Of a stretch of DNA of 10,891 nt, positions 1 to 8,649 are shown piece after piece. The position numbers were made by a program, and so were the translations under genes. The notes under the pieces were generated by a model that saw only the letters and a list, made by a program, of their open reading frames with translations, was not told the DNA's origin and did not search any database. The stretch's first letter is position 1. The number at the start of each line of letters is the position of its first letter. This DNA is from Alphaproteobacteria bacterium (GTDB lineage: Bacteria > Pseudomonadota > Alphaproteobacteria > Sphingomonadales > Emcibacteraceae): assembly GCA_013152615.1 (NCBI GenBank), contig JAADGA010000006.1:1-10891 (forward strand). The letters are read 5' to 3'.

Positions 1-734
1 CCCTCATATTTTCCGGCTTTATAATCTGCATAGGATATAATTGTGCCATTCTGCTGAAATTCTGGCAGGCACATTTTTACGAATAGTGGTGCGACATCAT
101 CGGGGGTATCAAGGCTGTCCCGGTCTTCGCCCGGGGCGGCGGCGGCGCGCATCTGGGTGCGGATCGGGCCGGGGTTGAGAATATTGGCCCGGGCATTGCT
201 GATGTTGGCGATCTCGAGCGCATAGCTTTTAACCATGCAGTTAAGCGCCGCCTTGGTGCAGCCGTACCCGCCCCAATAGGCCCGGCAGTCTTCGCCGACG
301 GTCGAGGTAACAAAGACCATTCGCCCGGCATCGGCGGCCTTCAGCAGTGGGTCAAAAGACCGGATCAAACGGTAATTCGCGGTTAAATTAACCGCCAGCA
401 ACTGGTCCCAGTCCTTGGGCGGGATATGGCCAACCGGGCTGATAGGGCCGAGGATACCGGCATTGCCAATCAGGATATCAAGCCGACCCCATTTTTCTGC
501 AACATGACCGCCAAGCCGGTCAATGGCCTTGGAATCGGTCAAATCCATCGGCACCAGTGTCGCCTCTGCCCCAAGCTCGTGGACCACATCATCCATCTCT
601 TCGAGGGCGCCGGTAGTCCGGCCCACCATGATAATATAGGCACCCTCACGGGCCAGCGCCCTGACGACACCGGCCCCGATGCCGCGTGTTGCCCCGGTAA
701 CCAGAGCTATTTTGTCTTTAAGTCGTTTTGTCAT
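1..734 (-). CDS. Short-chain dehydrogenase/reductase (SDR), 3' end cut by window edge
   Basis: Probable NAD(P)-dependent cytosolic oxidoreductase of the classical SDR family. I read 244 codons without a stop before the left edge. Classical SDRs are about 240-260 residues, so only the last few are likely missing. Visible motifs are the dinucleotide-binding TGATRGIG at residues 13-20, the structural NAG at 91-93, and the catalytic Ser144, Tyr157 and Lys161 (YGCTK). NPGP follows at about 187-190, as is usual in this fold. The C-terminal part (TPDDVAPLFVKMCLPEF, then a GTIISYADYK stretch) recalls the YciK-type SDRs often found after purF in alphaproteobacteria. Its ATG overlaps the purF TGA in an ATGA, so it is probably translated by coupling; the nearest purine-rich stretch (AAGGA) lies about 15 nt upstream. 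Substrate unknown: a FabG-like ketoreductase activity is possible but not shown. Confidence 0.88.
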   Translation of the reverse strand, partial: MTKRLKDKIALVTGATRGIGAGVVRALAREGAYIIMVGRTTGALEEMDDVVHELGAEATLVPMDLTDSKAIDRLGGHVAEKWGRLDILIGNAGILGPISPVGHIPPKDWDQLLAVNLTANYRLIRSFDPLLKAADAGRMVFVTSTVGEDCRAYWGGYGCTKAALNCMVKSYALEIANISNARANILNPGPIRTQMRAAAAPGEDRDSLDTPDDVAPLFVKMCLPEFQQNGTIISYADYKAGKYE

Positions 735-2233
735 GATTTTGATCCGATTTCCTTGAGAAAAGAAATTTGCGCCGGGGCATCATTCTGTTCCCTGTCAGTA
801 AGAGAGGTTGGATAGTCGCTGGTAAAACAGGCATCACAATATTGCGGACTGCTGTGATTCCTGTCCTTGGCACATACCGCCCGGTAAAGCCCGTCTATTG
901 AGACAAAGGCGAGGCTGTCGGCACCGATATAGCGGGTCATTTCTGCCAAAGTAATATTGGCGGCGAGCAGCTTGTCCTTTTCCGGGGTATCGACGCCGTA
1001 ATAGCACGGCTCGATAGTCGGCGGGCTGGCAATCCTCATATGAACCTCTTTGGCCCCGGCCTGACGCACCATATCAACGATCTTGGTCGATGTGGTGCCG
1101 CGCACGATGCTGTCATCGACCAGAACGACAATCTTGCCCTCAAGTTCGCCGCGATTGGCATTATGTTTAAGCTTGACCCCGAGGTGGCGGATCTGGTCAG
1201 AAGGCTCGATAAAGGTCCGGCCAACATAATGGTTGCGGATAATGCCGAGTTCAAAGGGAATGTTGGCCTCCTGAGCATAGCCAATCGCTGCCGGAGTGCC
1301 GGAATCCGGGACGGGGACGACCAGATCGGCCTTGACCCGGCATTCTCTGGCCAGTTCCCGGCCAATATTCTTGCGGACTTTATAGATGCTTTTGCCGTCG
1401 CTCAGGCTGTCGGGGCGCGAGAAATAGACATGCTCGAATATGCAGGGCCGGGCTTTGCGCAGCGGAAACGGTTTCAGGGAATGAATGCCGTCCCGGTCAA
1501 TGGTAACCACTTCACCCGGCTCGACATCGCGGATATATTCCGCGCCGATAATGTCAAGGGCGCAGGTTTCAGAGGCAAAAATATAGCTGTTGCCCGATAG
1601 TTTACCCAGAACCAGTGGCCGCACCCCAAGCGGATCACGGGTGCCAATCAGACTGTCCTTGCTCAGGGCAACGATGGCAAAGGCCCCCTCAATACGGCGC
1701 AGGGCATCAACGAAGCGATCCTGCAGTGACAGATAGGTACTGGTCGCGACCAGATGAATAATGACCTCGGAATCAGAGGTCGATTGAAAGATTGATCCTT
1801 TGCTGACCAGATGGCGGCGCAGGGTCAGAGCGTTGGTGAGGTTGCCATTATGAGCGACCGAAAATCCACCGGTGGCAAGGTCGGCAAACAGCGGCTGGAT
1901 ATTGCGCATGCCGGAGCCGCCGGAGGTCGAATAACGTACATGGCCGATGGCGCAATCGCCGGGGAGCGATTCGATGACATGGGGTGAATTGAAATTATCG
2001 GCAACATGGCCCAGCGATTTATGGGAATGGAACTGGGCGTTGTCACAGGACACCACCCCCGCCGCCTCCTGTCCCCGGTGCTGCAGCGCATGAAGACCAA
2101 GCACGGTATGGGCCGCCGCCTCTGGATTGTTACAGATGCCGAAAACACCGCATTCATCGTGGAATTTATCGTCATCATCTAAATTCGGAATGAAGGCGGC
2201 CAATATAAACGGTGCAAGGTTTCGATCTGTCAT
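731..2233 (-). CDS. purF: Amidophosphoribosyltransferase (glutamine PRPP amidotransferase)
   Basis: Catalyses the first committed step of de novo purine synthesis: PRPP plus glutamine gives 5-phosphoribosylamine. The frame codes for 500 residues from the ATG. A TTG two codons upstream is open, but the ATG is preferred. The N-terminal nucleophile glutaminase domain begins at Cys28 in the motif DECGVFGI, so the first 27 residues are a likely removable propeptide. RYSTSG and AHNGNLTN follow at about 100-134. The phosphoribosyltransferase domain carries the PRPP-binding LVDDSIVRGTT at about 371-381. Cys264, Cys410, Cys466 and Cys469 (the last two as CDAC) match in spacing the four ligands of the [4Fe-4S] cluster in the Bacillus-type enzyme. 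The 65-bp gap before it holds an AT-rich stretch but no convincing promoter. Its stop overlaps the SDR start. Identity is secure. Confidence 0.97.
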   Translation of the reverse strand: MTDRNLAPFILAAFIPNLDDDDKFHDECGVFGICNNPEAAAHTVLGLHALQHRGQEAAGVVSCDNAQFHSHKSLGHVADNFNSPHVIESLPGDCAIGHVRYSTSGGSGMRNIQPLFADLATGGFSVAHNGNLTNALTLRRHLVSKGSIFQSTSDSEVIIHLVATSTYLSLQDRFVDALRRIEGAFAIVALSKDSLIGTRDPLGVRPLVLGKLSGNSYIFASETCALDIIGAEYIRDVEPGEVVTIDRDGIHSLKPFPLRKARPCIFEHVYFSRPDSLSDGKSIYKVRKNIGRELARECRVKADLVVPVPDSGTPAAIGYAQEANIPFELGIIRNHYVGRTFIEPSDQIRHLGVKLKHNANRGELEGKIVVLVDDSIVRGTTSTKIVDMVRQAGAKEVHMRIASPPTIEPCYYGVDTPEKDKLLAANITLAEMTRYIGADSLAFVSIDGLYRAVCAKDRNHSSPQYCDACFTSDYPTSLTDREQNDAPAQISFLKEIGSKS

Positions 2234-2298
2234 GGGCAACTCATCAAAATGCTGTTGCTGGCGTTATATGATCTATTAAAACAGAAGGGAACCCTTTT

Positions 2299-2979
2299 TT
2301 AGCCTTTTGATAATTTCTTGAACAGTTTATCCATTTCCTGCTGATTTTTCTTCTGGTATTTTTCGTCTTTGCCCTTGGATTTTTTATTATCTTTTTTATT
2401 TTCCGGAAAAGACGGAATTAATTTCTTCATCCGCTCCAGGGCCTCAATATCCTTGCGTTTTTCCTGCAGGTCCAATTTATCAAAATAGGGATTCATCGCG
2501 GAAATCATGCTGGCACCATATTGGATCAGTGGCCGCGATTTGGCCTGTTTAAACCACTCAGGCTGATTATTTTCCGAGATAAACGGGGTGGTAAGCATAT
2601 AGAGGGCGCTGATGACAAACATGCCGCTGAACAGCCCGAACAGCAGGCCCATCGCCCTGTCCAGCGAGCCAATATTACTGTCACGAACCATCCGGCCAAT
2701 CTGGCCCGCGAAAAGTTTCAGCACCAGCAGGCTCAACACAAACATGACGGCATAGGTGATGACAAGCGCCATAATCTTTGGCTGGATTATTTCGGTCACC
2801 TTTGGCAGGACAAGCGGCGCGAAATATTCGGTAGCCACGAACGCCCCACCCCATGCGGCAAGGGTCAGGGCGGCTGCGGTAAATCCCCGGATATAGGAGA
2901 AAATACCGAAGATTATCAAAATGACAACCACCGTTACGTCCAGCGGATTGAGGGAGAATCCCTGAGTTATATCATTCAT
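2299..2979 (-). CDS. cvpA: CvpA family inner-membrane protein
   Basis: CvpA-family membrane protein, named after colicin V production in E. coli. Its biochemical role is not firmly known; the usual purF neighbourhood has led to a purine-linked annotation. The frame codes for 226 residues from the ATG, with AGGA 8 nt upstream; a TTG directly before it is open but less well spaced. Four hydrophobic segments are visible at roughly 14-31, 33-51, 70-90 and 110-128, with the family-typical SLDRAMGLLFGLFSGM across the start of the fourth. The part after about residue 150 is soluble and ends in a very lysine-rich tail (17 Lys in residues 171-226), probably disordered and cytoplasmic. It sits 42 bp after radA and 65 bp before purF in the same transcription direction. 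Confidence 0.9.
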   Translation of the reverse strand: MNDITQGFSLNPLDVTVVVILIIFGIFSYIRGFTAAALTLAAWGGAFVATEYFAPLVLPKVTEIIQPKIMALVITYAVMFVLSLLVLKLFAGQIGRMVRDSNIGSLDRAMGLLFGLFSGMFVISALYMLTTPFISENNQPEWFKQAKSRPLIQYGASMISAMNPYFDKLDLQEKRKDIEALERMKKLIPSFPENKKDNKKSKGKDEKYQKKNQQEMDKLFKKLSKG

Positions 2980-3021
2980 CAAAATGATCCTGTTGCCTAC
3001 AATATCCGGTTCTTATATTCT

Positions 3022-4398
3022 TTATAATGTATCCTGGGCAATAAGATCGACCAGTTTGGTGATCTGGTCAAGCTCTTTGAGCTTCATCCCCTTGCCTTTA
3101 TGTTTTATATTGGCGGGCATATAGGCGTGGACAAAGCCTAATTTAGCCGATTCCTTTAATCTCGCATCGGCCTGCGACACCGGTCTTATTTCCCCGGACA
3201 GGCTGATTTCACCGAACAGAATGGTTTCCTTTGCGATCGGACGATCCGACAGCGACGAAATCAGCGCCGCCGCCACCGCCATATCCGCCGCCGGTTCGGT
3301 TATGCGTAATCCGCCGGCGACATTCAGGTAAATATCATAGGCCCCAAGCCCGAGCCCGCAACGGCCATCAAGCACCGCAATGATCATCGCAAGTCGTCCG
3401 CTGTCCCAGCCGACCACTGCCCGGCGCGGCTGGCCAAGGGACGACGGCGCGACCAGTGCCTGTATTTCCATCAGCATTGGTCGCGATCCCTCCATCCCGG
3501 CGAATATTGCCGAGCCGCTGATGTCACCGCTGCGATTGCCAATGAATAATGCCGACGGATTTAATACTTCCTGCAGACCGAGATCGCTCATTTCAAAGAC
3601 GCCGATTTCATCGGTGCCGCCGAAGCGGTTTTTTACCGCACGCAGGATTCGGAACTGGTGGCCGCGGTCACCTTCAAAATAAAGCACGGTATCAACCATA
3701 TGTTCAAGCACGCGCGGACCGGCGATCTGGCCGTCCTTGGTGACATGACCGACCAGCAGCACACAGACATTGCGTGCCTTGGCATAGCGGATCAGTTCCT
3801 GGGCGCAGGTGCGGACCTGGGTTACGGTGCCGGGCGCACTGTCCGCGGTATCGGCATACATGGTCTGAATGCTGTCGATGACCACCACCTGCAGGCCCGG
3901 TTCCTTGTCAAGGGTGGTCAGAATATCCCGTAAATTGGTCTCGGCCCCAAGCCGAACCGGGCTGTGGTCAAGGCCGAGCCGTTTGGCACGCATGCGGACC
4001 TGTGATATTGATTCTTCCCCGGAAATATAGACTGTCCTGATGTCGTTGGCGGCGAGTCTGGCCACGGCCTGCAATAAAATGGTGGATTTGCCAATACCGG
4101 GATCGCCGCTGATCAATAATGCTGATCCCGGAACCAGTCCGCCGCCGCAGGCCCGGTCAAATTCATTGATGGTGGATAGCAGGCGCGGTGGTGGCCTGTC
4201 TTTGCCCTCAAGATTACTCAAGGTAATGGCCCGGCCCCGGGCCAGATGGGGCGAAATCTTGCCAAGCCCCGCGGGATGATGGCTGGTTTGTTCCTCAAGG
4301 ATGCTGTTCCATTCGCCGCAGGCCTCGCATTGACCGGCCCATTTGCCGGAGGTGGCCCCGCAGGACTGGCAGATGAAACTCTTGCGCGTCCGTGCCAT
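3022..4398 (-). CDS. radA: DNA repair protein RadA (branch-migration ATPase)
   Basis: RecA-related ATPase that promotes branch migration of recombination intermediates. It has 458 residues, the normal length. In order: an N-terminal C4 zinc finger with Cys10, Cys13, Cys24 and Cys27 (CQSCG then CEACG); the Walker A box GDPGIGKST at 98-106; the Walker B VVVIDS at 171-176; the RadA-specific KNRFG at 256-260; and a Lon-protease-like C-terminal domain from about 290, including DMAVAAALISS at about 382-392. Family knowledge is that this domain is not an active protease. The ATG at 4398 is chosen because GAAGG lies 8 nt upstream; the TTG immediately before it is open but unlikely. Only three bases separate it from the mlaF stop, so the two are probably cotranslated. 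All key motifs look intact. Confidence 0.97.
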   Translation of the reverse strand: MARTRKSFICQSCGATSGKWAGQCEACGEWNSILEEQTSHHPAGLGKISPHLARGRAITLSNLEGKDRPPPRLLSTINEFDRACGGGLVPGSALLISGDPGIGKSTILLQAVARLAANDIRTVYISGEESISQVRMRAKRLGLDHSPVRLGAETNLRDILTTLDKEPGLQVVVIDSIQTMYADTADSAPGTVTQVRTCAQELIRYAKARNVCVLLVGHVTKDGQIAGPRVLEHMVDTVLYFEGDRGHQFRILRAVKNRFGGTDEIGVFEMSDLGLQEVLNPSALFIGNRSGDISGSAIFAGMEGSRPMLMEIQALVAPSSLGQPRRAVVGWDSGRLAMIIAVLDGRCGLGLGAYDIYLNVAGGLRITEPAADMAVAAALISSLSDRPIAKETILFGEISLSGEIRPVSQADARLKESAKLGFVHAYMPANIKHKGKGMKLKELDQITKLVDLIAQDTL

Positions 4399-4401
4399 CA
4401 A

Positions 4402-5187
4402 TTATGCCTTCAGGATTTCCATCTGGATTGGCCCGTCCGCCCGGCCATGAATGAATTGCTCAATATAGGGATTACCGCTGTTGTCAACTTCGCTGCGGCT
4501 GCCGGTCCAGATGATGTTGCCGTCGTAAATCATGGCGACCTTGTCGGCAATTTTGCGTACGCTCGACATATCATGGGTGATGGTGAGGGCGGTCACCCCC
4601 ATTTCCTTCACCCGCTGGAGAATAAGCTCGTTGATGACGTCAGCCATGATCGGGTCAAGGCCGGTGGTTGGTTCGTCAAAAAATATAATTTCCGGCTTGC
4701 TGGCGATGGCGCGGGCAAGGCCGACCCGCTTCTGCATGCCGCCCGACAGCTCCGCCGGGCTTAATTTTGCCACATCGGGGCTGAGCCCGACCAGCCGCAG
4801 ATTCTCGATGGCTATTTCCCGGGCGTCACGGCGATTGACTTTTCTTTGCGCCAGCAGGCCAAAGCTGATATTTTCCCACACCTGCAGACTGTCAAATAAT
4901 GCCCCGCCCTGAAACAGCATGCCGAATTTCTGCTGTATTTTCTTGCGGTTGCTCCCGATCAAGCCCACGGTTTCATTGCCGTCCACTTTGATACTGCCGC
5001 TTTCAGGATGCAACAGCCCCAGGATACATTTCAGCGTCACCGACTTTCCCGACCCGGAACCACCAATGATAACCATTGATTCGCCGGGCATGATATCAAG
5101 GTTAACACTGTCGAGGACGGTTTTCGGGCCAAATTGCTTATGAAGATTTTTCAGGCTGATTTTGGGAGTAACAGATTTTGGCGTCAT
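4402..5187 (-). CDS. mlaF: Mla-type lipid transport ABC ATPase
   Basis: ATP-binding subunit that with MlaE forms the inner-membrane core of an Mla-type phospholipid transporter, which maintains outer-membrane lipid asymmetry in Gram-negative cells. The frame codes for 261 residues. Motifs are Walker A GGSGSGKS at 42-49, the ABC signature LSGGM at 147-151, Walker B IIFFDE ending in catalytic Glu172, then PTTGLD, and the switch histidine in THDM at His205. The ATG overlaps the mlaE stop as ATGA, and GGAG lies about 14 nt upstream, so coupling is likely. Adjacency to a clear MlaE permease separates it from generic ABC ATPases. The substrate-binding MCE subunit MlaD and the MlaC/MlaB proteins are not in this window. 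Confidence 0.93.
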   Translation of the reverse strand: MTPKSVTPKISLKNLHKQFGPKTVLDSVNLDIMPGESMVIIGGSGSGKSVTLKCILGLLHPESGSIKVDGNETVGLIGSNRKKIQQKFGMLFQGGALFDSLQVWENISFGLLAQRKVNRRDAREIAIENLRLVGLSPDVAKLSPAELSGGMQKRVGLARAIASKPEIIFFDEPTTGLDPIMADVINELILQRVKEMGVTALTITHDMSSVRKIADKVAMIYDGNIIWTGSRSEVDNSGNPYIEQFIHGRADGPIQMEILKA

Positions 5188-5960
5188 GATGCGAAAAATA
5201 TCTCCGTTACAATGTAATTTGATAAAAGAATAAGCATACAGGCCGAGACCACGGCATTGGTGGTTGAAATGCCAACCCCCTGGGCGCCGCCGCGGCTGTG
5301 ATAGCCGTGATAACAGCCCATGAGAGCAATGAAAAAGCCGAAAACCGCCGCTTTGGACAGGCTGGTATAGACATCGGTTGCCTCGAGAAAATCCATGGTC
5401 TGGGTCATGTAATTACCGGCGTTGAAATTCAATTTTCCGGTGGCAATCAGAAAGCCGCCCATCACCCCGATGACGTCGGCAACTACCACCAGCATCAGCG
5501 GCATCATTAATGTGGTGGCAACAATCCGTGGCGCGATCAGATATTTAAACGGGTCGGTCGACAGGGTGGCCATGGCGTCAATCTGTTCGGTTACCCGCAT
5601 GGTGCCGAGTTCCGCCGCCATTGAGGCGCTGACCCGTCCGGCGACAATCAGCCCGGACAACACCGGCCCGAGTTCGCGCACGATGCCGATCACGACAATG
5701 GTGGGCAGGGCGCTCTGGGCGTTAAAGCGCGAACCGCCCTCAAAAATATTGAGCGCCAGTGCCGCGCCGGTAAACAGTGCCGTCAGCCCGACCACCGGCA
5801 GTGAGTAATAGCCAACGGTCATCATCTGCCGAAGCAGTGACCGGAAATAAAACGGCGGGGTGAAGATATGATACAGGGACAGGGCCCCAAATATCCCCAG
5901 TCGCCCCGTGGCTTGCAAAAAGCTTACTGTTATCCGCCCGATGACGGCAAGAAAATTCAT
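5184..5960 (-). CDS. mlaE: Mla-type lipid transport ABC permease
   Basis: MlaE/YrbE-family permease, the membrane partner of the ATPase encoded next to it. The frame codes for 258 residues, the usual size. The family-specific EQIDAM lies at 125-130, preceded by the conserved RELGPVLSGLIVAGR stretch at about 95-109 and AELGTM at about 116-121; the EQID region is thought to contact the ATPase. Hydrophobic segments are visible at about 50-72, 85-108, 138-164, 194-208 and 232-252. The ATG has AAGGTG 5 nt upstream in a 16-bp gap after alr. The final codons overlap the mlaF start. No auxin/steroid-type or MCE fusion is visible. Identity as MlaE-like is secure; the lipid carried and the direction of transport are inferred from the family. 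Confidence 0.93.
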   Translation of the reverse strand: MNFLAVIGRITVSFLQATGRLGIFGALSLYHIFTPPFYFRSLLRQMMTVGYYSLPVVGLTALFTGAALALNIFEGGSRFNAQSALPTIVVIGIVRELGPVLSGLIVAGRVSASMAAELGTMRVTEQIDAMATLSTDPFKYLIAPRIVATTLMMPLMLVVVADVIGVMGGFLIATGKLNFNAGNYMTQTMDFLEATDVYTSLSKAAVFGFFIALMGCYHGYHSRGGAQGVGISTTNAVVSACMLILLSNYIVTEIFFAS

Positions 5961-5976
5961 TAATACACCTTACCTG

Positions 5977-7080
5977 CTACTGATAAATTCGTTGGTATCT
6001 TTCCCTGACCCCGGTCAGAATTTCATATTGGCTCAGGGTAGAGACTTCCGACGCCATTTCAAGTGTTATATGCTCTCCCAGAAGTTCAACCCCGGTTCTG
6101 ACATTGATTTCATCGGGATTTAGCTCGCTGACATCAACCGCGATCATATCCATTGATACCCGGCCAATCACCGGCAGCATCCGACCATTGATATATACCC
6201 TGCCGCAATTATTGAATAGTTGCGGATAGCCGTCGGCATAGCCGATATTTATGATCGCAATATGACATGGCCTGTCCGCGGTCCAACTGACCCCGTAGCC
6301 AACAGTCTGGCCGCTTTCAAGCTGGCGCAGTTGTAATATTCGACCCGAAATCCGGCAGACCGGGTCAATATTCTCCGCTTCTTTGCCCCGGTGGGGATTG
6401 CCGCCAAAGATCATTAATCCGGGCCGAACCAGATCAAAGTGATAATCCGGGCCGAGCAGAATGCCGCCGGAATTGGCCAGACTGGCCGCGACATCGGGGA
6501 AATGCTGTCTGATGGCGGTGAACTTATTTAGCTGCTGACTATTCATCGGATTGGCGGCGTCATCAGCACAGGCAAGATGGCTCATAATCAGCGCGATATT
6601 AAGCTTTTTCCGCAAAGCCGTATCCGTGACAAAGCTCCGGGTTTCCTCCGAACTTAATCCCAACCGGTTGATCCCGGTATCAAAATGGACGGCACAGGGC
6701 CGGGTGCCGGTTTGGTCCAGTTCGGACCATAATTTAATCTGGCCGGGATCATTCAGCACCGGCCTGATATTATGATGGATAAAATAGTCGGTATGAGCCG
6801 GGAAGATGCCGTTCAGCACATAGATAACCGCCGTCGGGACCACCCGGCGTAGTGTTATCGCCTCGGTCAGGTTGGCGACAAAGAAGCTCCGGCAACCGGC
6901 CTGATTAAACAGGGTTCGGGCGACCTGTTCACTGCCCATGCCATACGCGTTTGCCTTGACCACAGCGGCACATTCCGCCGTGCTGGCAAGCTTGCCGCAG
7001 TGTTTATAGTTGGTTATGACCGCCCCGAGATTTATGGTCAGGGTCGCCCGGCAATCCGGCGGGAAATCATCTGCTGTCAT
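5977..7080 (-). CDS. alr: Alanine racemase
   Basis: PLP-dependent cytosolic racemase interconverting L- and D-alanine; D-alanine is needed for peptidoglycan peptide stems. The frame codes for 367 residues, normal for the family. The cofactor lysine is Lys42 in VVKANAYGMG. The second catalytic base is Tyr262 in VGYGVSWTA. Other family blocks are HFDTGINRLG (132-141), NSGG (203-206) and GRVSMDM (306-312). The ATG shares one base with the dnaB stop (TGATG), so it is probably translated by reinitiation. A GGAG inside the end of dnaB lies about 11 nt upstream. Its place in a housekeeping run favours the biosynthetic Alr over a catabolic DadX, which usually sits with dadA. Confidence 0.95.
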   Translation of the reverse strand: MTADDFPPDCRATLTINLGAVITNYKHCGKLASTAECAAVVKANAYGMGSEQVARTLFNQAGCRSFFVANLTEAITLRRVVPTAVIYVLNGIFPAHTDYFIHHNIRPVLNDPGQIKLWSELDQTGTRPCAVHFDTGINRLGLSSEETRSFVTDTALRKKLNIALIMSHLACADDAANPMNSQQLNKFTAIRQHFPDVAASLANSGGILLGPDYHFDLVRPGLMIFGGNPHRGKEAENIDPVCRISGRILQLRQLESGQTVGYGVSWTADRPCHIAIINIGYADGYPQLFNNCGRVYINGRMLPVIGRVSMDMIAVDVSELNPDEINVRTGVELLGEHITLEMASEVSTLSQYEILTGVRERYQRIYQ

Positions 7081-8621
7081 CAGGCGTTCTGCTCCGGCAG
7101 ATAGCTGTCGGCTATTGGCAGGTCGGAAAATTTGGTCGTGCTGGCATCAAACAGCAGCGGGATGATGCCGGTCGGGCCATGGCGTTGTTTGCCGATGATA
7201 AATTCTGCCCGGCCCTCAAGCTTATCGCCTTTTTCCAGCCAGATCAGATGGGCTTCGGTGTCCGGGTCCGGTTCGGTCTGTTTGTGATAATATTCCGGCC
7301 GGTAAACAAAGGTCACCATATCGGCGTCCTGCTCGATGGAGCCTGATTCCCTGAGATCGGACAGCAGCGGCCGTTTGTTTTCCCGTGATTCGATGGCCCG
7401 GCTGAGCTGTGACAGCGCCAGAACCGGTATCTGAAGTTCCTTTGCCAGACCTTTAAGTCCCCGGGTGATTTCAGAAATTTCCTGAACCCGGTTTTCCGGG
7501 CCTCTGCCGCCGCGTCTGGACCCGGTGAGCAGTTGCAGATAGTCAACAATGACCAGTCCGACCCCGTGCTGGCGTTTCAGCCGCCGCGCCCGGGTCATCA
7601 ATGCCCCGATATTAAGGGCGGGACTGTCATCAATATAGAGCGGTAATTCCTCAAGGTCCTGAGCGGTACGCGCCAGCTTGTTAAACTGGTCCTGACTGAG
7701 TTTTCCCTGACGCAGATCCTGAGCGGACAGGCCCGACTGTTCCGCCAGAATACGGGCGGCAAGCTGGTCCGCGGCCATTTCCAGTGAAAAGAAGGCAACG
7801 ACAGCCCCCCTGCTTTCTTCCGCAGAAATGCCCAGCGCCGCATCATCCCGGCATACCCGGGCAGTATTGAAGGCAATATTGGTGGCGAGCGCGGTCTTGC
7901 CCATTGCCGGACGGCCGGCGAGGATCATCAGGTCTGATTTATGCAGGCCGCCGATATGTTTGTTGATTGAGTCAAAGCCAGTGGTTTTGCCGGCAAGCTT
8001 GCCGCCGCGTTTGAACGCCATTTCAATAATACCGACCGCATCGGCAGCAGACTTGTTAAAGCTTTTAAAGCCGCCCTCGGCACTGCCGCGTTCCGCGAGA
8101 TCGTAAAGTTGTTGTTCGGCTTTTTCAATCTGATCCTCAGCCGTTTTGTCAATATTATGGTCATAGGCGTCATTGACGAGGTCGGTGCCGACATTAATCA
8201 GTTGGCGTTTGAGATACATCTGATAGATGATCTGGCCATATTCGGCGGCATTGATGATTGAGATGGCCGCCCCGGCAAGGCGGGCGAGATATTCCGCGCC
8301 GCCGATTTCGGACAGGCCGTCCTCATTCTCAAAATAAGGCTTCAGGGTAACCGGTGAGGCAATCAGCCCCTTTTCGATCAGCTTCAGCGCGGCATGATAG
8401 ATTTTCTGGTGGGCGGGATTGATGAAATGATCCGGGGTCAGGAAATCCTGAACTTTGGCAACGGCATCATTTTTAACCAATATTGCCCCGAGCAACGCCT
8501 GTTCCGCCTCCAGATTATGAGGCGTCTGCCGGAAATCGCTCTGGTCATACTCATCGCTATTATCGTCCGGTATCATGTCATTAACCGGGATATCATCGGG
8601 TATATCTGGAAAATCTGTCAT
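7080..8621 (-). CDS. dnaB: Replicative DNA helicase DnaB
   Basis: Hexameric replication-fork helicase. The frame codes for 513 residues. An acidic N-terminal tail of about 33 residues precedes the N-terminal domain, which starts at PHNLEAEQALLGAIL (34-48). The RecA-like motor has Walker A GRPAMGKT at 236-243, catalytic Glu281 in FFSLEM, Walker B LVIVDYLQLL at 356-365, the LSQLSRAIESR and LRESGSIEQDAD blocks at about 403-434, and KQRHGPTG at 478-485. A roughly 15-residue insert lies between the Walker A helix and FFSLEM. No intein is present. No strong Shine-Dalgarno precedes the ATG. A terminator immediately upstream separates it from rplI, so it probably begins a new transcription unit that continues into alr and beyond. 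Confidence 0.97.
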   Translation of the reverse strand: MTDFPDIPDDIPVNDMIPDDNSDEYDQSDFRQTPHNLEAEQALLGAILVKNDAVAKVQDFLTPDHFINPAHQKIYHAALKLIEKGLIASPVTLKPYFENEDGLSEIGGAEYLARLAGAAISIINAAEYGQIIYQMYLKRQLINVGTDLVNDAYDHNIDKTAEDQIEKAEQQLYDLAERGSAEGGFKSFNKSAADAVGIIEMAFKRGGKLAGKTTGFDSINKHIGGLHKSDLMILAGRPAMGKTALATNIAFNTARVCRDDAALGISAEESRGAVVAFFSLEMAADQLAARILAEQSGLSAQDLRQGKLSQDQFNKLARTAQDLEELPLYIDDSPALNIGALMTRARRLKRQHGVGLVIVDYLQLLTGSRRGGRGPENRVQEISEITRGLKGLAKELQIPVLALSQLSRAIESRENKRPLLSDLRESGSIEQDADMVTFVYRPEYYHKQTEPDPDTEAHLIWLEKGDKLEGRAEFIIGKQRHGPTGIIPLLFDASTTKFSDLPIADSYLPEQNA

Positions 8622-8649
8622 GGGTCAGCTGATCAATATGTTCACCAAA

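Noticed and set aside
1040..1600. 186-codon plus-strand open frame inside purF
   Set aside because: Antisense shadow of a well-conserved purF; such frames are common in GC-rich third-position coding DNA. No domain recognised.
2286..2300. AAGGG-AA-CCCTT followed by a T-run on the plus strand, resembling a terminator
   Set aside because: The stem is only five base pairs with a 2-base loop, and no plus-strand gene needs terminating there. On the minus strand the loop is too small and the T-tract poor.
4246..4764. 172-codon plus-strand open frame across the radA/mlaF junction
   Set aside because: Antisense to two secure genes with intact catalytic motifs and without protein-family signals.
7080..8621. 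Possible intein in dnaB
   Set aside because: dnaB is a frequent intein host, but the Walker A to C-terminal spacing is normal and the extra ~15 residues before FFSLEM are too few for any intein.
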